From an uncultured Collinsella sp. (lineage in GTDB: Bacteria; Actinomycetota; Coriobacteriia; Coriobacteriales; Coriobacteriaceae): DNA of 12,372 nucleotides. This document shows positions 1 through 5,672 of the stretch, one piece after another. How positions within the stretch are numbered: position 1 is the first letter of the stretch; each line of letters begins with the position of its first letter. The notes beneath the pieces are model-generated. The model had not been told where the DNA came from. It was given only the letters and a program-made list of their open reading frames with translations, and did no database searches. The DNA lies in assembly GCA_902470065.1 (NCBI GenBank), contig CABRFA010000020.1:1-12372 (forward strand). The letters are read 5' to 3'. Both the position numbers and the translations under genes were made by a program.

Positions 1-173
1 TGCCGTTGTGCGTATGCCCCACGGCGGCTTCGATGGACGGTCCGTGCAGCGAGATTTCCGATGCCGATCTGCAGAGTGTTGCAAATGCGGTCTTTAGAAA
101 CGAGCGTAATATGGCCAACGAGCAGGCCAAGGTGACCAAACAAAAGCTCGTGCAGCTCATGTGCGAGGCATAG
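1..173 (+). CDS. 3' end of an unidentified CDS, possibly iron-containing alcohol dehydrogenase C-terminus
   Basis: An open frame enters from the left edge (codons in phase with position 3) and stops at the TAG at 171-173, giving the last 56 residues of a protein. The tail has an amphipathic helical pattern with a run reading NMANEQAKVTKQKLVQLM. It resembles the C-terminal helices of iron-containing (group III) alcohol dehydrogenases, which often end with an 'NP..VT.ED...L' pattern. The preceding Cys-rich piece (PLCVCPTAASMDGPC) is less typical of that position. The resemblance is from memory and weak, so the product should be treated as unknown. No terminator with a T-run follows. The next gene starts 152 bases downstream on the same strand. 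Confidence 0.45.
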   Translation, partial: PLCVCPTAASMDGPCSEISDADLQSVANAVFRNERNMANEQAKVTKQKLVQLMCEA

Positions 174-324
174 CTTGGCACTTGATTGACCTTGTGCAAT
201 CGAGGTGGCGATAGGCCATGGGCTATTTGCCGCAAAGATGCGCCGCGTGTAATTTGCCCGAGGCGTGGGCCGATAGCGTATCATTATCTCTTGCTTGTTT
301 GCACCGCTCAGGGAGGGGCCGCGC
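174..324 (+). promoter_or_regulatory. Intergenic leader of the ferredoxin gene, weak promoter candidate
   Basis: This is a 151-base gap between the upstream stop and the ferredoxin gene. A TATCAT hexamer at 279-284 could be a -10 box, but no well-spaced -35 box is visible, so the promoter is tentative. The purine-rich run AGGGAGGGG at 310-318 is a strong ribosome binding site about six bases before the ATG at 325. That site decides the start over an in-frame TTG at 295. Confidence 0.35.
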
Positions 325-1578
325 ATGGCGCAGGAACACGATCTGTTTGATGACATTATCGAGATCAGCAAGGGTTTCGACTTTCTTAAAAACCCGCTTG
401 GCGGTATGACCGATGCACTCGATCCATCGGCGCCGCAGTGGAATCCTGCCGACTATAAAGAGCGTCCGCGCGGCAACACCATTCCGTGCCTGACCTGCAA
501 AAACGAAAAGAGCGGCTGCACCGCGTGCATGGACGTGTGCCCGGTCAACGCTATCGAGGTCGAGGAAGACGCCATCGAGATCCTCGACTCCTGTCGCAAG
601 TGCGGCCTGTGCGCTGCTGCTTGTCCGACCGAGGCGATCATCTCGCCGCGCCTGGCGCCTAAAAACCTGTATGACGATATCGTCTCTGCTGCTACGAGCC
701 ACGAGACCGCCTACGTCACCTGCACGCGTGCCCTCAAACGCATGCCGCGCGAAAACGAGGTCGTCGTTGCCTGCGTGGGCGATATTACGGCCGAGACCTG
801 GTTCTCGGTACTGGCGGACTATCCCAACGTGAGCGTGTACCTGCCGTTGGGCGTGTGCGATAAATGCCGCAACATCGGCGGTGAGGACATTCTGGGCGAG
901 GCGATTGCGAAGGCCGAGGAGTGGTCTGGCACGGGTATGGGCTTGGAGGTCGACCCCAAGAGCCTCAAGTGCCATAAGCTTCGCGAGTACGAACGCAAGG
1001 AGTACATGGAAAAGATTGCCCGCACCACGGGCCTGACGGTGACCAAGCTCAATCCGGCGACGGCGGCGTTGGCCTCGGTGACGCAAAAGCTCAAGGCCCA
1101 TCGCCATCAGATTACCCAGCTGGAGCGCACGCTCAACACCATGTGCGGCACCACGACGACTAAGCGTCGCCGTTCGCTCACGCACGGGCGCCAACTGGTG
1201 CTCTCAACGTTGCAGAACCATCCCGAGCTTGCCCAGAACATGCAGGTGAGCACGCCGGAGTGCGATTTTGACAAGTGCACGTCGTGCGGCGAGTGCGTCA
1301 ATGTATGCCCCACGTTTGCCTGCGATTTGGTGGGAAGCGGCCGCTTTGCGTTGGAGTCCACGTATTGCTTGGGCTGCGGCGCCTGTGTCAAGGTTTGTTC
1401 CGAACATGCGCTCAAGCTTGTTGAACACGATGCGTCCAACTTGGTTGTCGTCGACCCCGAAGCCGAGGAAAAGGCTGCCCAGAAGGCGAAGGCTCACGAA
1501 GAAGCCGAGAAGGTCAAGGCCGAGGCAAAGGCCAAGCTGGACAAGATGCTCGACCAGGTGGAAAAGCTCGCGGACTAG
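325..1578 (+). CDS. Multi-cluster 4Fe-4S ferredoxin-domain protein (417 aa)
   Basis: Probable cytosolic electron-transfer protein, with no signal peptide or membrane segment. An N-terminal double-cluster ferredoxin domain has Cys55, 58, 65, 68 and 72, then Cys90, 93, 96 and 100 (CRKCGLCAAACP). A second double-cluster domain near the C-terminus has Cys318, 321, 324 and 328 (CTSCGECVNVCP), then Cys348, 351, 354 and 358 (CLGCGACVKVC). Between them, about residues 125-205 form an alpha/beta-looking segment with Cys133, Cys150 (VVACVGD) and a Cys178-x2-Cys181 pair. This recalls the small iron-sulfur domain of MvhD/HdrA-type proteins, but only loosely. Residues 376-414 are Ala/Lys/Glu-rich and should form a coiled coil. 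The ATG at 325 follows AGGGAGGGG. No catalytic partner subunit is visible in the window, so the redox partner is unknown. The ferredoxin folds are sure; the physiological role is not. Confidence 0.88.
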   Translation: MAQEHDLFDDIIEISKGFDFLKNPLGGMTDALDPSAPQWNPADYKERPRGNTIPCLTCKNEKSGCTACMDVCPVNAIEVEEDAIEILDSCRKCGLCAAACPTEAIISPRLAPKNLYDDIVSAATSHETAYVTCTRALKRMPRENEVVVACVGDITAETWFSVLADYPNVSVYLPLGVCDKCRNIGGEDILGEAIAKAEEWSGTGMGLEVDPKSLKCHKLREYERKEYMEKIARTTGLTVTKLNPATAALASVTQKLKAHRHQITQLERTLNTMCGTTTTKRRRSLTHGRQLVLSTLQNHPELAQNMQVSTPECDFDKCTSCGECVNVCPTFACDLVGSGRFALESTYCLGCGACVKVCSEHALKLVEHDASNLVVVDPEAEEKAAQKAKAHEEAEKVKAEAKAKLDKMLDQVEKLAD

Positions 1579-1597
1579 CTAAAAGAGCGTAAATGAT

Positions 1598-1628
1598 GGC
1601 CGGTGGGACAGATGCTGCCCCGCCGGCC
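1598..1628 (+). terminator. GC-rich hairpin after the ferredoxin gene, no U-tract
   Basis: The arms GGCCGGTGGG (1598-1607) and CCC-C-GCCGGCC (1618-1628) can form a stem of about ten pairs with one G-U pair, 19 bases after the ferredoxin stop. On the plus strand it is followed by six A rather than T, so it is not a canonical intrinsic terminator. It may protect the 3' end or act together with the adjoining larger hairpin. Confidence 0.4.
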
Positions 1629-1700
1629 AAAAAAGTTGCGGTGGAATAGTTCCTGTTTTGCCCTTAAGCTGGCCATTCTAGGAACTATTCCACCGCAACT
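1629..1700 (-). terminator. Intrinsic terminator of the GntR operon with perfect 21-bp arms
   Basis: Arms at 1634-1654 and 1680-1700 are exact reverse complements over 21 bp (core GCGGTGGAATAGTTCCT), with a 25-base loop. Read leftward, the hairpin begins ten bases after the GntR stop and is followed directly by TTTTTT (complement of 1629-1634), the layout of a Rho-independent terminator. On the plus strand the following bases are ATTAAATGG, so termination there would be poor. A perfect arm of this length with A/T in the middle is unusual for a plain terminator and may be a dispersed palindromic repeat. Confidence 0.75.
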
Positions 1701-1709
1701 ATTAAATGG

Positions 1710-2465
1710 TTAGTTCATGCTGCTTTGGTGGCCGGTTCGACCGGTACCGTTGCGCGTCACGGTTTCATGGAGCAAAAAGAACCCTGGGACCTGTTTGGTC
1801 TCGGTGTATTCCATAAGGATGCCGTCGGCGTTGTAGGTCTGTCCGCGTATAACGGCGAGTGCGTTAAAGTCGTCGAGATCGAGCACGCGCGCATCCTCGG
1901 GCGTGGGATGCTCAATCGTTACATCGCGTTTGCCCGTGGCAATCTTAACGCCAAGATCTTCTTCGAGGTAACGATAAATCGAATCGTTGACAATCTCGGC
2001 TGTCAGTCCCGGTACCTGTGAGCTTAGGTAATAGGAGTCGTCGGAGCACACGGCTTGTCCGTCTGCATAACGGATGCGTTTGGCGCGTGTGAGCTCACAG
2101 CCTTCGGGAAACCCGGTAATCTTGGAGAGCGCCTTGCTGCAGATGAGGAGCTCAAAGACGGTGGTGACAGTCTTGAGCTCAAAGCCTCGGTTGACCGCGA
2201 TTTCCTTAAAGGTCTCGAGTCCGCCGCCACCACGACTCTTCTCGTCACTGATGTTGCGAATGACGCGCATGCCTTTGCCTTGCTGGGGGAGCACGTAACC
2301 ATCTGCCGCAAGCATCGAGATGGCGCGACGGACCGTCATGCGCGAACAGTCAAACAGCTGCGTGAGCTCAGTCTCCGAAGGCAGATAACTCTGATAGGCG
2401 TATGTGCCGTCGTCAATCGACTGCTTCACGTTGTCATAAATAGTTTGGAAGATGGCTCGCGCCAT
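1710..2465 (-). CDS. GntR-family (HutC/TreR-like, UTRA) transcriptional regulator, 251 aa
   Basis: DNA-binding regulator, probably a sugar-phosphate-responsive repressor of the surrounding locus. The N-terminus (about residues 5-70) is a winged helix of the GntR type: LPSETELTQLFDCSRMTVRRAISML, followed by a wing with QQGKGMRV. Residues from about 95 to 235 fit the UTRA effector domain of the HutC subfamily, with typical motifs such as LTRAKRIRYADG and the ending MEYTETKQVPG. The overall pattern is closest to TreR, the trehalose operon repressor, by recall. The ATG at 2463-2465 follows a TAGGAG ribosome site at 6-7 bases. It is the second gene of a leftward operon, 65 bases after the dehydrogenase. 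Candidate operators (CTAG-centred, TTGTCTAGAYAAG type) lie in the divergent region at 3557-3912. The effector is not known; a disaccharide 6-phosphate or glucose 6-phosphate is plausible from the context. Confidence 0.88.
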   Translation of the reverse strand: MARAIFQTIYDNVKQSIDDGTYAYQSYLPSETELTQLFDCSRMTVRRAISMLAADGYVLPQQGKGMRVIRNISDEKSRGGGGLETFKEIAVNRGFELKTVTTVFELLICSKALSKITGFPEGCELTRAKRIRYADGQAVCSDDSYYLSSQVPGLTAEIVNDSIYRYLEEDLGVKIATGKRDVTIEHPTPEDARVLDLDDFNALAVIRGQTYNADGILMEYTETKQVPGFFLLHETVTRNGTGRTGHQSSMN

Positions 2466-2485
2466 GACGGTCTCCTAGAGCTGAG

Positions 2486-2517
2486 TGCGCGAGCGGTGGA
2501 TGAGGACCGCTCGCGCA
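2486..2517 (-). promoter_or_regulatory. Perfect 12-bp hairpin between dehydrogenase and GntR genes
   Basis: TGCGCGAGCGGT (2486-2497) and ACCGCTCGCGCA (2506-2517) pair perfectly around an 8-base loop. The hairpin sits in the 65-base gap inside the leftward operon, just before the GntR ribosome site. No T-run follows in the leftward direction, so it is unlikely to terminate fully. It could slow transcription, act as an mRNA stability or processing site, or set the lower expression of the regulator relative to the dehydrogenase. Confidence 0.6.
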
Positions 2518-2530
2518 GGTGTCGATCGAT

Positions 2531-3556
2531 TTACTTGCTGGGGTCGATTATATATTTACCCATGGCACGCAGAGCTGGGTCTGACAGGATGGCGCCGAGT
2601 TCGTCGAGGGAAGCCACCTTGGCGACCATCGAGGATACGTCGAGCCTGCCAGAGTCGATGAGCTCGAGCGCGCGACGCTGCGTATAAGGGTTGATGTAGG
2701 ACGAGGTAAGCACAAGCTCCTTCTGGAAGACCTCGAAGGGCTTGACGGTGATTGTCTCATCGGGCTTGGTGAGGCCGAACATCATGACCGTAGCCTTGTG
2801 GCCGGCGATCTGGATGGCCTGCTCGATGGTGACGGGCTTGCCAACACACTCGATAACGACATCGACGTTGCCGACGCCCTCCTGCTTCAGGCGGGCCGGG
2901 ACATCCTCGTGGATGGAATCAATTGCCAGGTCGGCGCCGAGTTTGAGCGCAACCTCGCGCTTGCCTTCGACAGGCTCGAGCAAGACAACCTTGGTGGCGC
3001 CGGCGTTTTTAGCAAGCTGCATCATGAGCAGGCCGATCATGCCACCGCCGATAACGACAACTGTGCTGCCGGGCTTGATGTTGCACATATCGATGCCGTG
3101 CAGGCAGCAGGCGACGGGCTCGGTCATAGCACCCTGCTCAAAGCTGGTGTGATCGCCCAACTTGTAGACTTGCTGCATATCGACGGAGCAGTACTCGGCA
3201 AAGCCGCCGTTAACGGTGGTGCCGTAACCGGTCATATGCTCGCAGTAGTGGTTGATTCCGTCGCGGCAGGGTTCGCAGCAGCCGCAGGGATGGTTTGGGT
3301 CGATGCACACGCGATCGCCCGGTTTAAAGCCAGCGACGTCGCTGCCCACGGCCTCGACAACGCCCGCAAACTCATGACCAAGGATCGTGGGCGGGGTAAC
3401 GTCGGCTGCACCCTTGTCGCCTTCGTAGATATGAACGTCGGTACCGCAGACGCCGCAAGCTTTGACGTTGATCAGAACGTCGCGCTTGCCCACGACCGGC
3501 TTTGCCGATTCCTCGACTCTGAGGTCGTGCTTTCCATAGAAGACCGCGCTTTTCAT
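2531..3556 (-). CDS. Zinc-dependent medium-chain alcohol/polyol dehydrogenase, 341 aa
   Basis: MDR-superfamily oxidoreductase, expected to oxidise a secondary alcohol or polyol to a ketone with NAD(P)+ in the cytosol. Catalytic zinc ligands are visible as Cys37 in GVCGTD, His61-Glu62 in GHEFAG, and Glu146 in TEPVACC. The structural zinc lobe has Cys91, Cys94, Cys97 and Cys105. The nucleotide-binding Rossmann motif VVVIGGGMIG is near 166-175, followed by an acidic residue at LLEP (about 194), which suggests NAD. The length matches sorbitol, threonine and butanediol dehydrogenases. The ATG at 3554-3556 follows AAGGAG. It is the first gene of the leftward operon, divergent from the PTS gene, with a good promoter (TTGTCT, 17 bases, TATACT). 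The exact substrate cannot be read from sequence. Its place in an alpha-glucoside locus hints at a sugar alcohol such as sorbitol, but a threonine- or butanediol-type dehydrogenase is not excluded. Confidence 0.88.
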   Translation of the reverse strand: MKSAVFYGKHDLRVEESAKPVVGKRDVLINVKACGVCGTDVHIYEGDKGAADVTPPTILGHEFAGVVEAVGSDVAGFKPGDRVCIDPNHPCGCCEPCRDGINHYCEHMTGYGTTVNGGFAEYCSVDMQQVYKLGDHTSFEQGAMTEPVACCLHGIDMCNIKPGSTVVVIGGGMIGLLMMQLAKNAGATKVVLLEPVEGKREVALKLGADLAIDSIHEDVPARLKQEGVGNVDVVIECVGKPVTIEQAIQIAGHKATVMMFGLTKPDETITVKPFEVFQKELVLTSSYINPYTQRRALELIDSGRLDVSSMVAKVASLDELGAILSDPALRAMGKYIIDPSK

Positions 3557-3592
3557 GGTGACTCCTTAACGTGGCGGTGGATATTGTAATGA

Positions 3593-3621
3593 AGTATAGG
3601 CATGTCTACAGGTACAGACAA
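3593..3621 (-). promoter_or_regulatory. Promoter of the dehydrogenase-GntR operon
   Basis: On the minus strand, TTGTCT (complement of 3616-3621) and TATACT (complement of 3593-3598) are separated by exactly 17 bases. This is a good sigma-70-type match, 37 bases upstream of the start codon. The -35 hexamer is part of an AGACAAG half-site that recurs 14 bp further upstream in the candidate operator, so repressor binding could directly block the polymerase. Confidence 0.6.
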
Positions 3622-3625
3622 GCAC

Positions 3626-3638
3626 ATCTAGACAAGTT
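3626..3638. promoter_or_regulatory. Candidate GntR operator, left copy
   Basis: ATCTAGACAAGTT is the exact reverse complement of the sequence at 3752-3764. It has a CTAG centre and one strong AGACAAGT half-site. A second AGACAAG lies 14 bp away at 3616-3622, in the -35 box of the leftward promoter. CTAG-centred sites of the type TTGTCTAGACAA are known for some GntR/HutC regulators. Assignment to the adjacent GntR protein is inference. Confidence 0.55.
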
Positions 3639-3751
3639 GAAAAGAAATATAAATTGCAGCCATCAGCTATGTCAGATTTAGCAGGCAAAATACTGGACTT
3701 ATACCGTTTACGGCCAATAATCGACCGTTTACCGACCGTAGTCTTTATGCT

Positions 3752-3764
3752 AACTTGTCTAGAT
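3752..3764. promoter_or_regulatory. Candidate GntR operator, right copy
   Basis: AACTTGTCTAGAT, extended to ACTTGTCTAGATAAGT, is a 16-bp palindrome with one mismatched pair around CTAG. It matches the left copy in inverted orientation, with 126 bp between the starts of the two copies. It lies upstream of the PTS gene and would fit repression of the rightward transcript by the neighbouring GntR regulator, possibly with looping to the left copy. Confidence 0.55.
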
Positions 3765-3912
3765 AAGTGATGTGATAAAACGTAAGTGCAAGAAGTCAGG
3801 GAAGCGGGCCCACCCGTCCTATTGCACGAGGTACACGCAAACGGCGCGTCTGCGGTCTCGAGTGAAGCCAAAACCGCAGTCGCTCCGAATGAAGAGAGGG
3901 GGATTCCCCGTC

Positions 3913-5517
3913 ATGATGCAAAAGATACAACGTTTCGGCGGTGCAATGTACACGCCTGCAATTCTTTTCGCATTTTCCGGAATCGTCGTCGGCCTGGGTA
4001 CGTTGTTTACCACCGAGGCGATCTTTGGCGAGATGGCCACTGCGGGCCATCTTTGGTTTGATTGCTGGAATGTGCTGCTCCAGGGTGGTTGGACGCTCTT
4101 TAACCAGATGCCGTTGCTGTTTTGCGTAGCGTTGCCAATCTCGCTCGCGAACAAGCAGAACGCTCGCTGCTGCATGGAGGCTTTGGCCATCTACCTTACC
4201 TTCAACTACTTTGTAAGCACAATCTTGGGGCAGTGGGGCCCTGTCTTTGGGGTCGACTACTCTGTCGAGGCGGGCAGCGGTACTGGTCTTGCCACTATCG
4301 CAAGCATCAAAACGCTTGATATGGGCATCATGGGCGCGCTCATTATCTCTGGTATCGCCACGATGCTGCATAACAAGTTCTTCGACACCGAACTTCCTGA
4401 GTGGCTGGGCGTGTTCTCGGGCTCCGTGTTCATCTATATGATCGGTTTCTTCGTTATGGTTCCGGTCGCTCTTATCGCCTGCCTGGTGTGGCCGCATGTT
4501 CAGGCTGCTATCTCCGCCTTCCAGGGATTCATCCTTTCCGCCGGTACGTTTGGCGTGGGTGTCTTTGCTTTCTTCGAGCGCGTGCTGATCCCTACAGGCC
4601 TGCACCACTTTATCTATACGCCGTTCTATTACGACAACGCGGCGGTCAACGGCGGCATCTTTGCTGCTTGGGCCAACATCCTGCCCCAACTGGCTGCCGA
4701 TCCGAGCATTGCTCTTAAGGATGCTGCCCCCTGGGCTGCCTATACCTGCCCTGGTTGGACTAAGGTCTTCGGCTCGCTTGGCGTCGCCATTGCGTTTTAT
4801 ATGACCGCCAAACCCGAGCGCAAGCAGCGCGTCAAGGCTCTGCTGATCCCGGTCACCCTTACCGCTATGCTTTGCGGTATTACCGAGCCGCTTGACTTCA
4901 CCTTCCTGTTCATCGCGCCCGGTCTGTTCGTCGTCCACTGCGTGCTCGGAGCGCTTGGCTGCATGGCCCAAAACCTCCTTGGCGTCGTGGGCATCTTCGA
5001 CGGCGGCATCATCTCGATGCTCTCGTGGGACTGGCTGCCCCTTTGGGCCGCACACGGTCTGCAGTACGCCATCTCCATCCTTGTCGGTCTGTGCTTTACC
5101 GCTCTTTGGGTCGTGGTCTTCCGTTTCCTGATCGTCAAGTTCGACTTTAAGACCCCCGGTCGCGAGGATGACGATGTTGAGGTCGAGCTCAAGTCCAAGG
5201 CCGACTACAAGCAAAAGCAGGGCGGTGCTGGCAAATCGGTCGCCCAGAGTAAAGATGATGAGCGCTTGGTGCTTGCCGAGAACATCCTCGATCTGCTCGG
5301 TGGCGCGGATAACATCATCGATGTAACGAACTGCGCTACCCGTCTGCGCGTTAACGTCAAGGACAAGGGCGCCGTTGCACCCGAGGCTTCCTTCAAGGCG
5401 ATCGGTACGCATGGCTTGGTGGTCCAAGGTCAGTCAATCCAGGTCATCATCGGCCTTACCGTCCCGCAGGTTCGCGAGAAGTTCGAGAGTCTTCTGAAGT
5501 ACGAGAGTCTTCTGTAA
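3913..5517 (+). CDS. PTS alpha-glucoside/maltose-type permease, EIICB (534 aa)
   Basis: Membrane transporter of the phosphotransferase system (glucose superfamily; MalX/GlvC/AglA type). It imports an alpha-glucoside and phosphorylates it at the 6-position. EIIC covers about residues 1-410. The start MMQKIQRFGGAMYTPAILF is characteristic of this family, several hydrophobic spans follow, and the conserved GITEPLDFTFLF motif is at 322-333. A charged linker (about 411-450) leads to EIIB (451-534), with the phosphorylated Cys474 in VTNCATRLRV. No EIIA domain is present, so EIIA must come from another gene. The ATG at 3913 (or the adjacent one at 3916) is chosen because it has AGAGAGGGGG upstream and matches family N-termini; earlier in-frame starts add a basic, unrelated leader. 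The last 12 residues include a duplicated block (KFESLL then KYESLL). It is followed by the GH4 hydrolase gene, its natural partner. Confidence 0.92.
   Translation: MMQKIQRFGGAMYTPAILFAFSGIVVGLGTLFTTEAIFGEMATAGHLWFDCWNVLLQGGWTLFNQMPLLFCVALPISLANKQNARCCMEALAIYLTFNYFVSTILGQWGPVFGVDYSVEAGSGTGLATIASIKTLDMGIMGALIISGIATMLHNKFFDTELPEWLGVFSGSVFIYMIGFFVMVPVALIACLVWPHVQAAISAFQGFILSAGTFGVGVFAFFERVLIPTGLHHFIYTPFYYDNAAVNGGIFAAWANILPQLAADPSIALKDAAPWAAYTCPGWTKVFGSLGVAIAFYMTAKPERKQRVKALLIPVTLTAMLCGITEPLDFTFLFIAPGLFVVHCVLGALGCMAQNLLGVVGIFDGGIISMLSWDWLPLWAAHGLQYAISILVGLCFTALWVVVFRFLIVKFDFKTPGREDDDVEVELKSKADYKQKQGGAGKSVAQSKDDERLVLAENILDLLGGADNIIDVTNCATRLRVNVKDKGAVAPEASFKAIGTHGLVVQGQSIQVIIGLTVPQVREKFESLLKYESLL
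5479..5514 (+). repeat. 18-bp tandem duplication at the 3' end of the PTS gene
   Basis: Two adjacent 18-base units, AAGTTCGAGAGTCTTCTG (5479-5496) and AAGTACGAGAGTCTTCTG (5497-5514), differ at one base. They encode KFESLL and KYESLL just before the stop codon. The repeat keeps the frame and lengthens the EIIB tail by six residues. It looks like a recent slippage or duplication event. Confidence 0.85.
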
Positions 5518-5535
5518 ACCATCGTCCATCGAAAC

Positions 5536-5575
5536 AATCGGCCTTGCAGAGCCGGTATGCACCGCAAGGCCGATT
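5536..5575 (+). terminator. Perfect 12-bp hairpin between PTS and GH4 genes
   Basis: AATCGGCCTTGC (5536-5547) and GCAAGGCCGATT (5564-5575) pair perfectly around a 16-base loop, 18 bases after the PTS stop. The downstream bases are CTAGAGATAAAAAA, with no U-tract on the plus strand, so full termination is doubtful. It may be a partial terminator or a 3'-end stabilising element that sets the ratio of permease to hydrolase within one operon. The rest of the 155-base gap shows no clear promoter. Confidence 0.5.
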
Positions 5576-5672
5576 CTAGAGATAAAAAACTCCACTTCTA
5601 GGTGACAATTCCAAACCGTACAGGCCGCGTGCGGGGATGGATTGAGCAAGCGGCCAGAATGAGGAGGACATC

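Larger units (their letters stand above)
3557..3912. promoter_or_regulatory. Divergent control region between dehydrogenase and PTS genes
   Basis: This 356-base gap holds no convincing gene. It contains the leftward dehydrogenase promoter, two oppositely oriented copies of a 13-bp operator-like sequence, three phased ACCGT copies (3703-3739), and a leader of about 130 bases before the PTS start. The leader contains a possible stem CTGCGGT/ACCGCAG (3850-3856 with 3873-3879). A ribosome site AGAGAGGGGG lies at 3892-3902. A TG-T-GATAAA string at 3771-3779 is a possible extended -10 box for the PTS gene, which would place the right-hand operator across its upstream part. No clear -35 box goes with it. 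Confidence 0.6.

Noticed and set aside
295..324. Earlier TTG start for the ferredoxin gene
   Set aside because: The added ten residues would span the strong ribosome site AGGGAGGGG, which is correctly spaced for the ATG at 325.
223..1194. A 323-codon minus-strand frame opposite the ferredoxin gene
   Set aside because: The plus-strand gene has unmistakable [4Fe-4S] motifs and a strong ribosome site; the antisense frame has neither.
3850..3879. BglG/LicT-type ribonucleic antiterminator site in the PTS leader
   Set aside because: The stem CTGCGGT/ACCGCAG lacks the conserved RAT sequence and no overlapping terminator or antiterminator gene is present.
3796..5427. A 543-codon open frame on the minus strand opposite the PTS gene
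   Set aside because: It is antisense to a gene with clear family motifs, lacks a ribosome site, has a low-complexity charged composition, and arises from the GC-rich codon pattern of the real gene.
5573..5586. A third GntR operator (TTCTAGAGATAA) between PTS and GH4 genes
   Set aside because: It shares only the TCTAGA core and part of one half-site with the divergent-region copies, which is within chance expectation.
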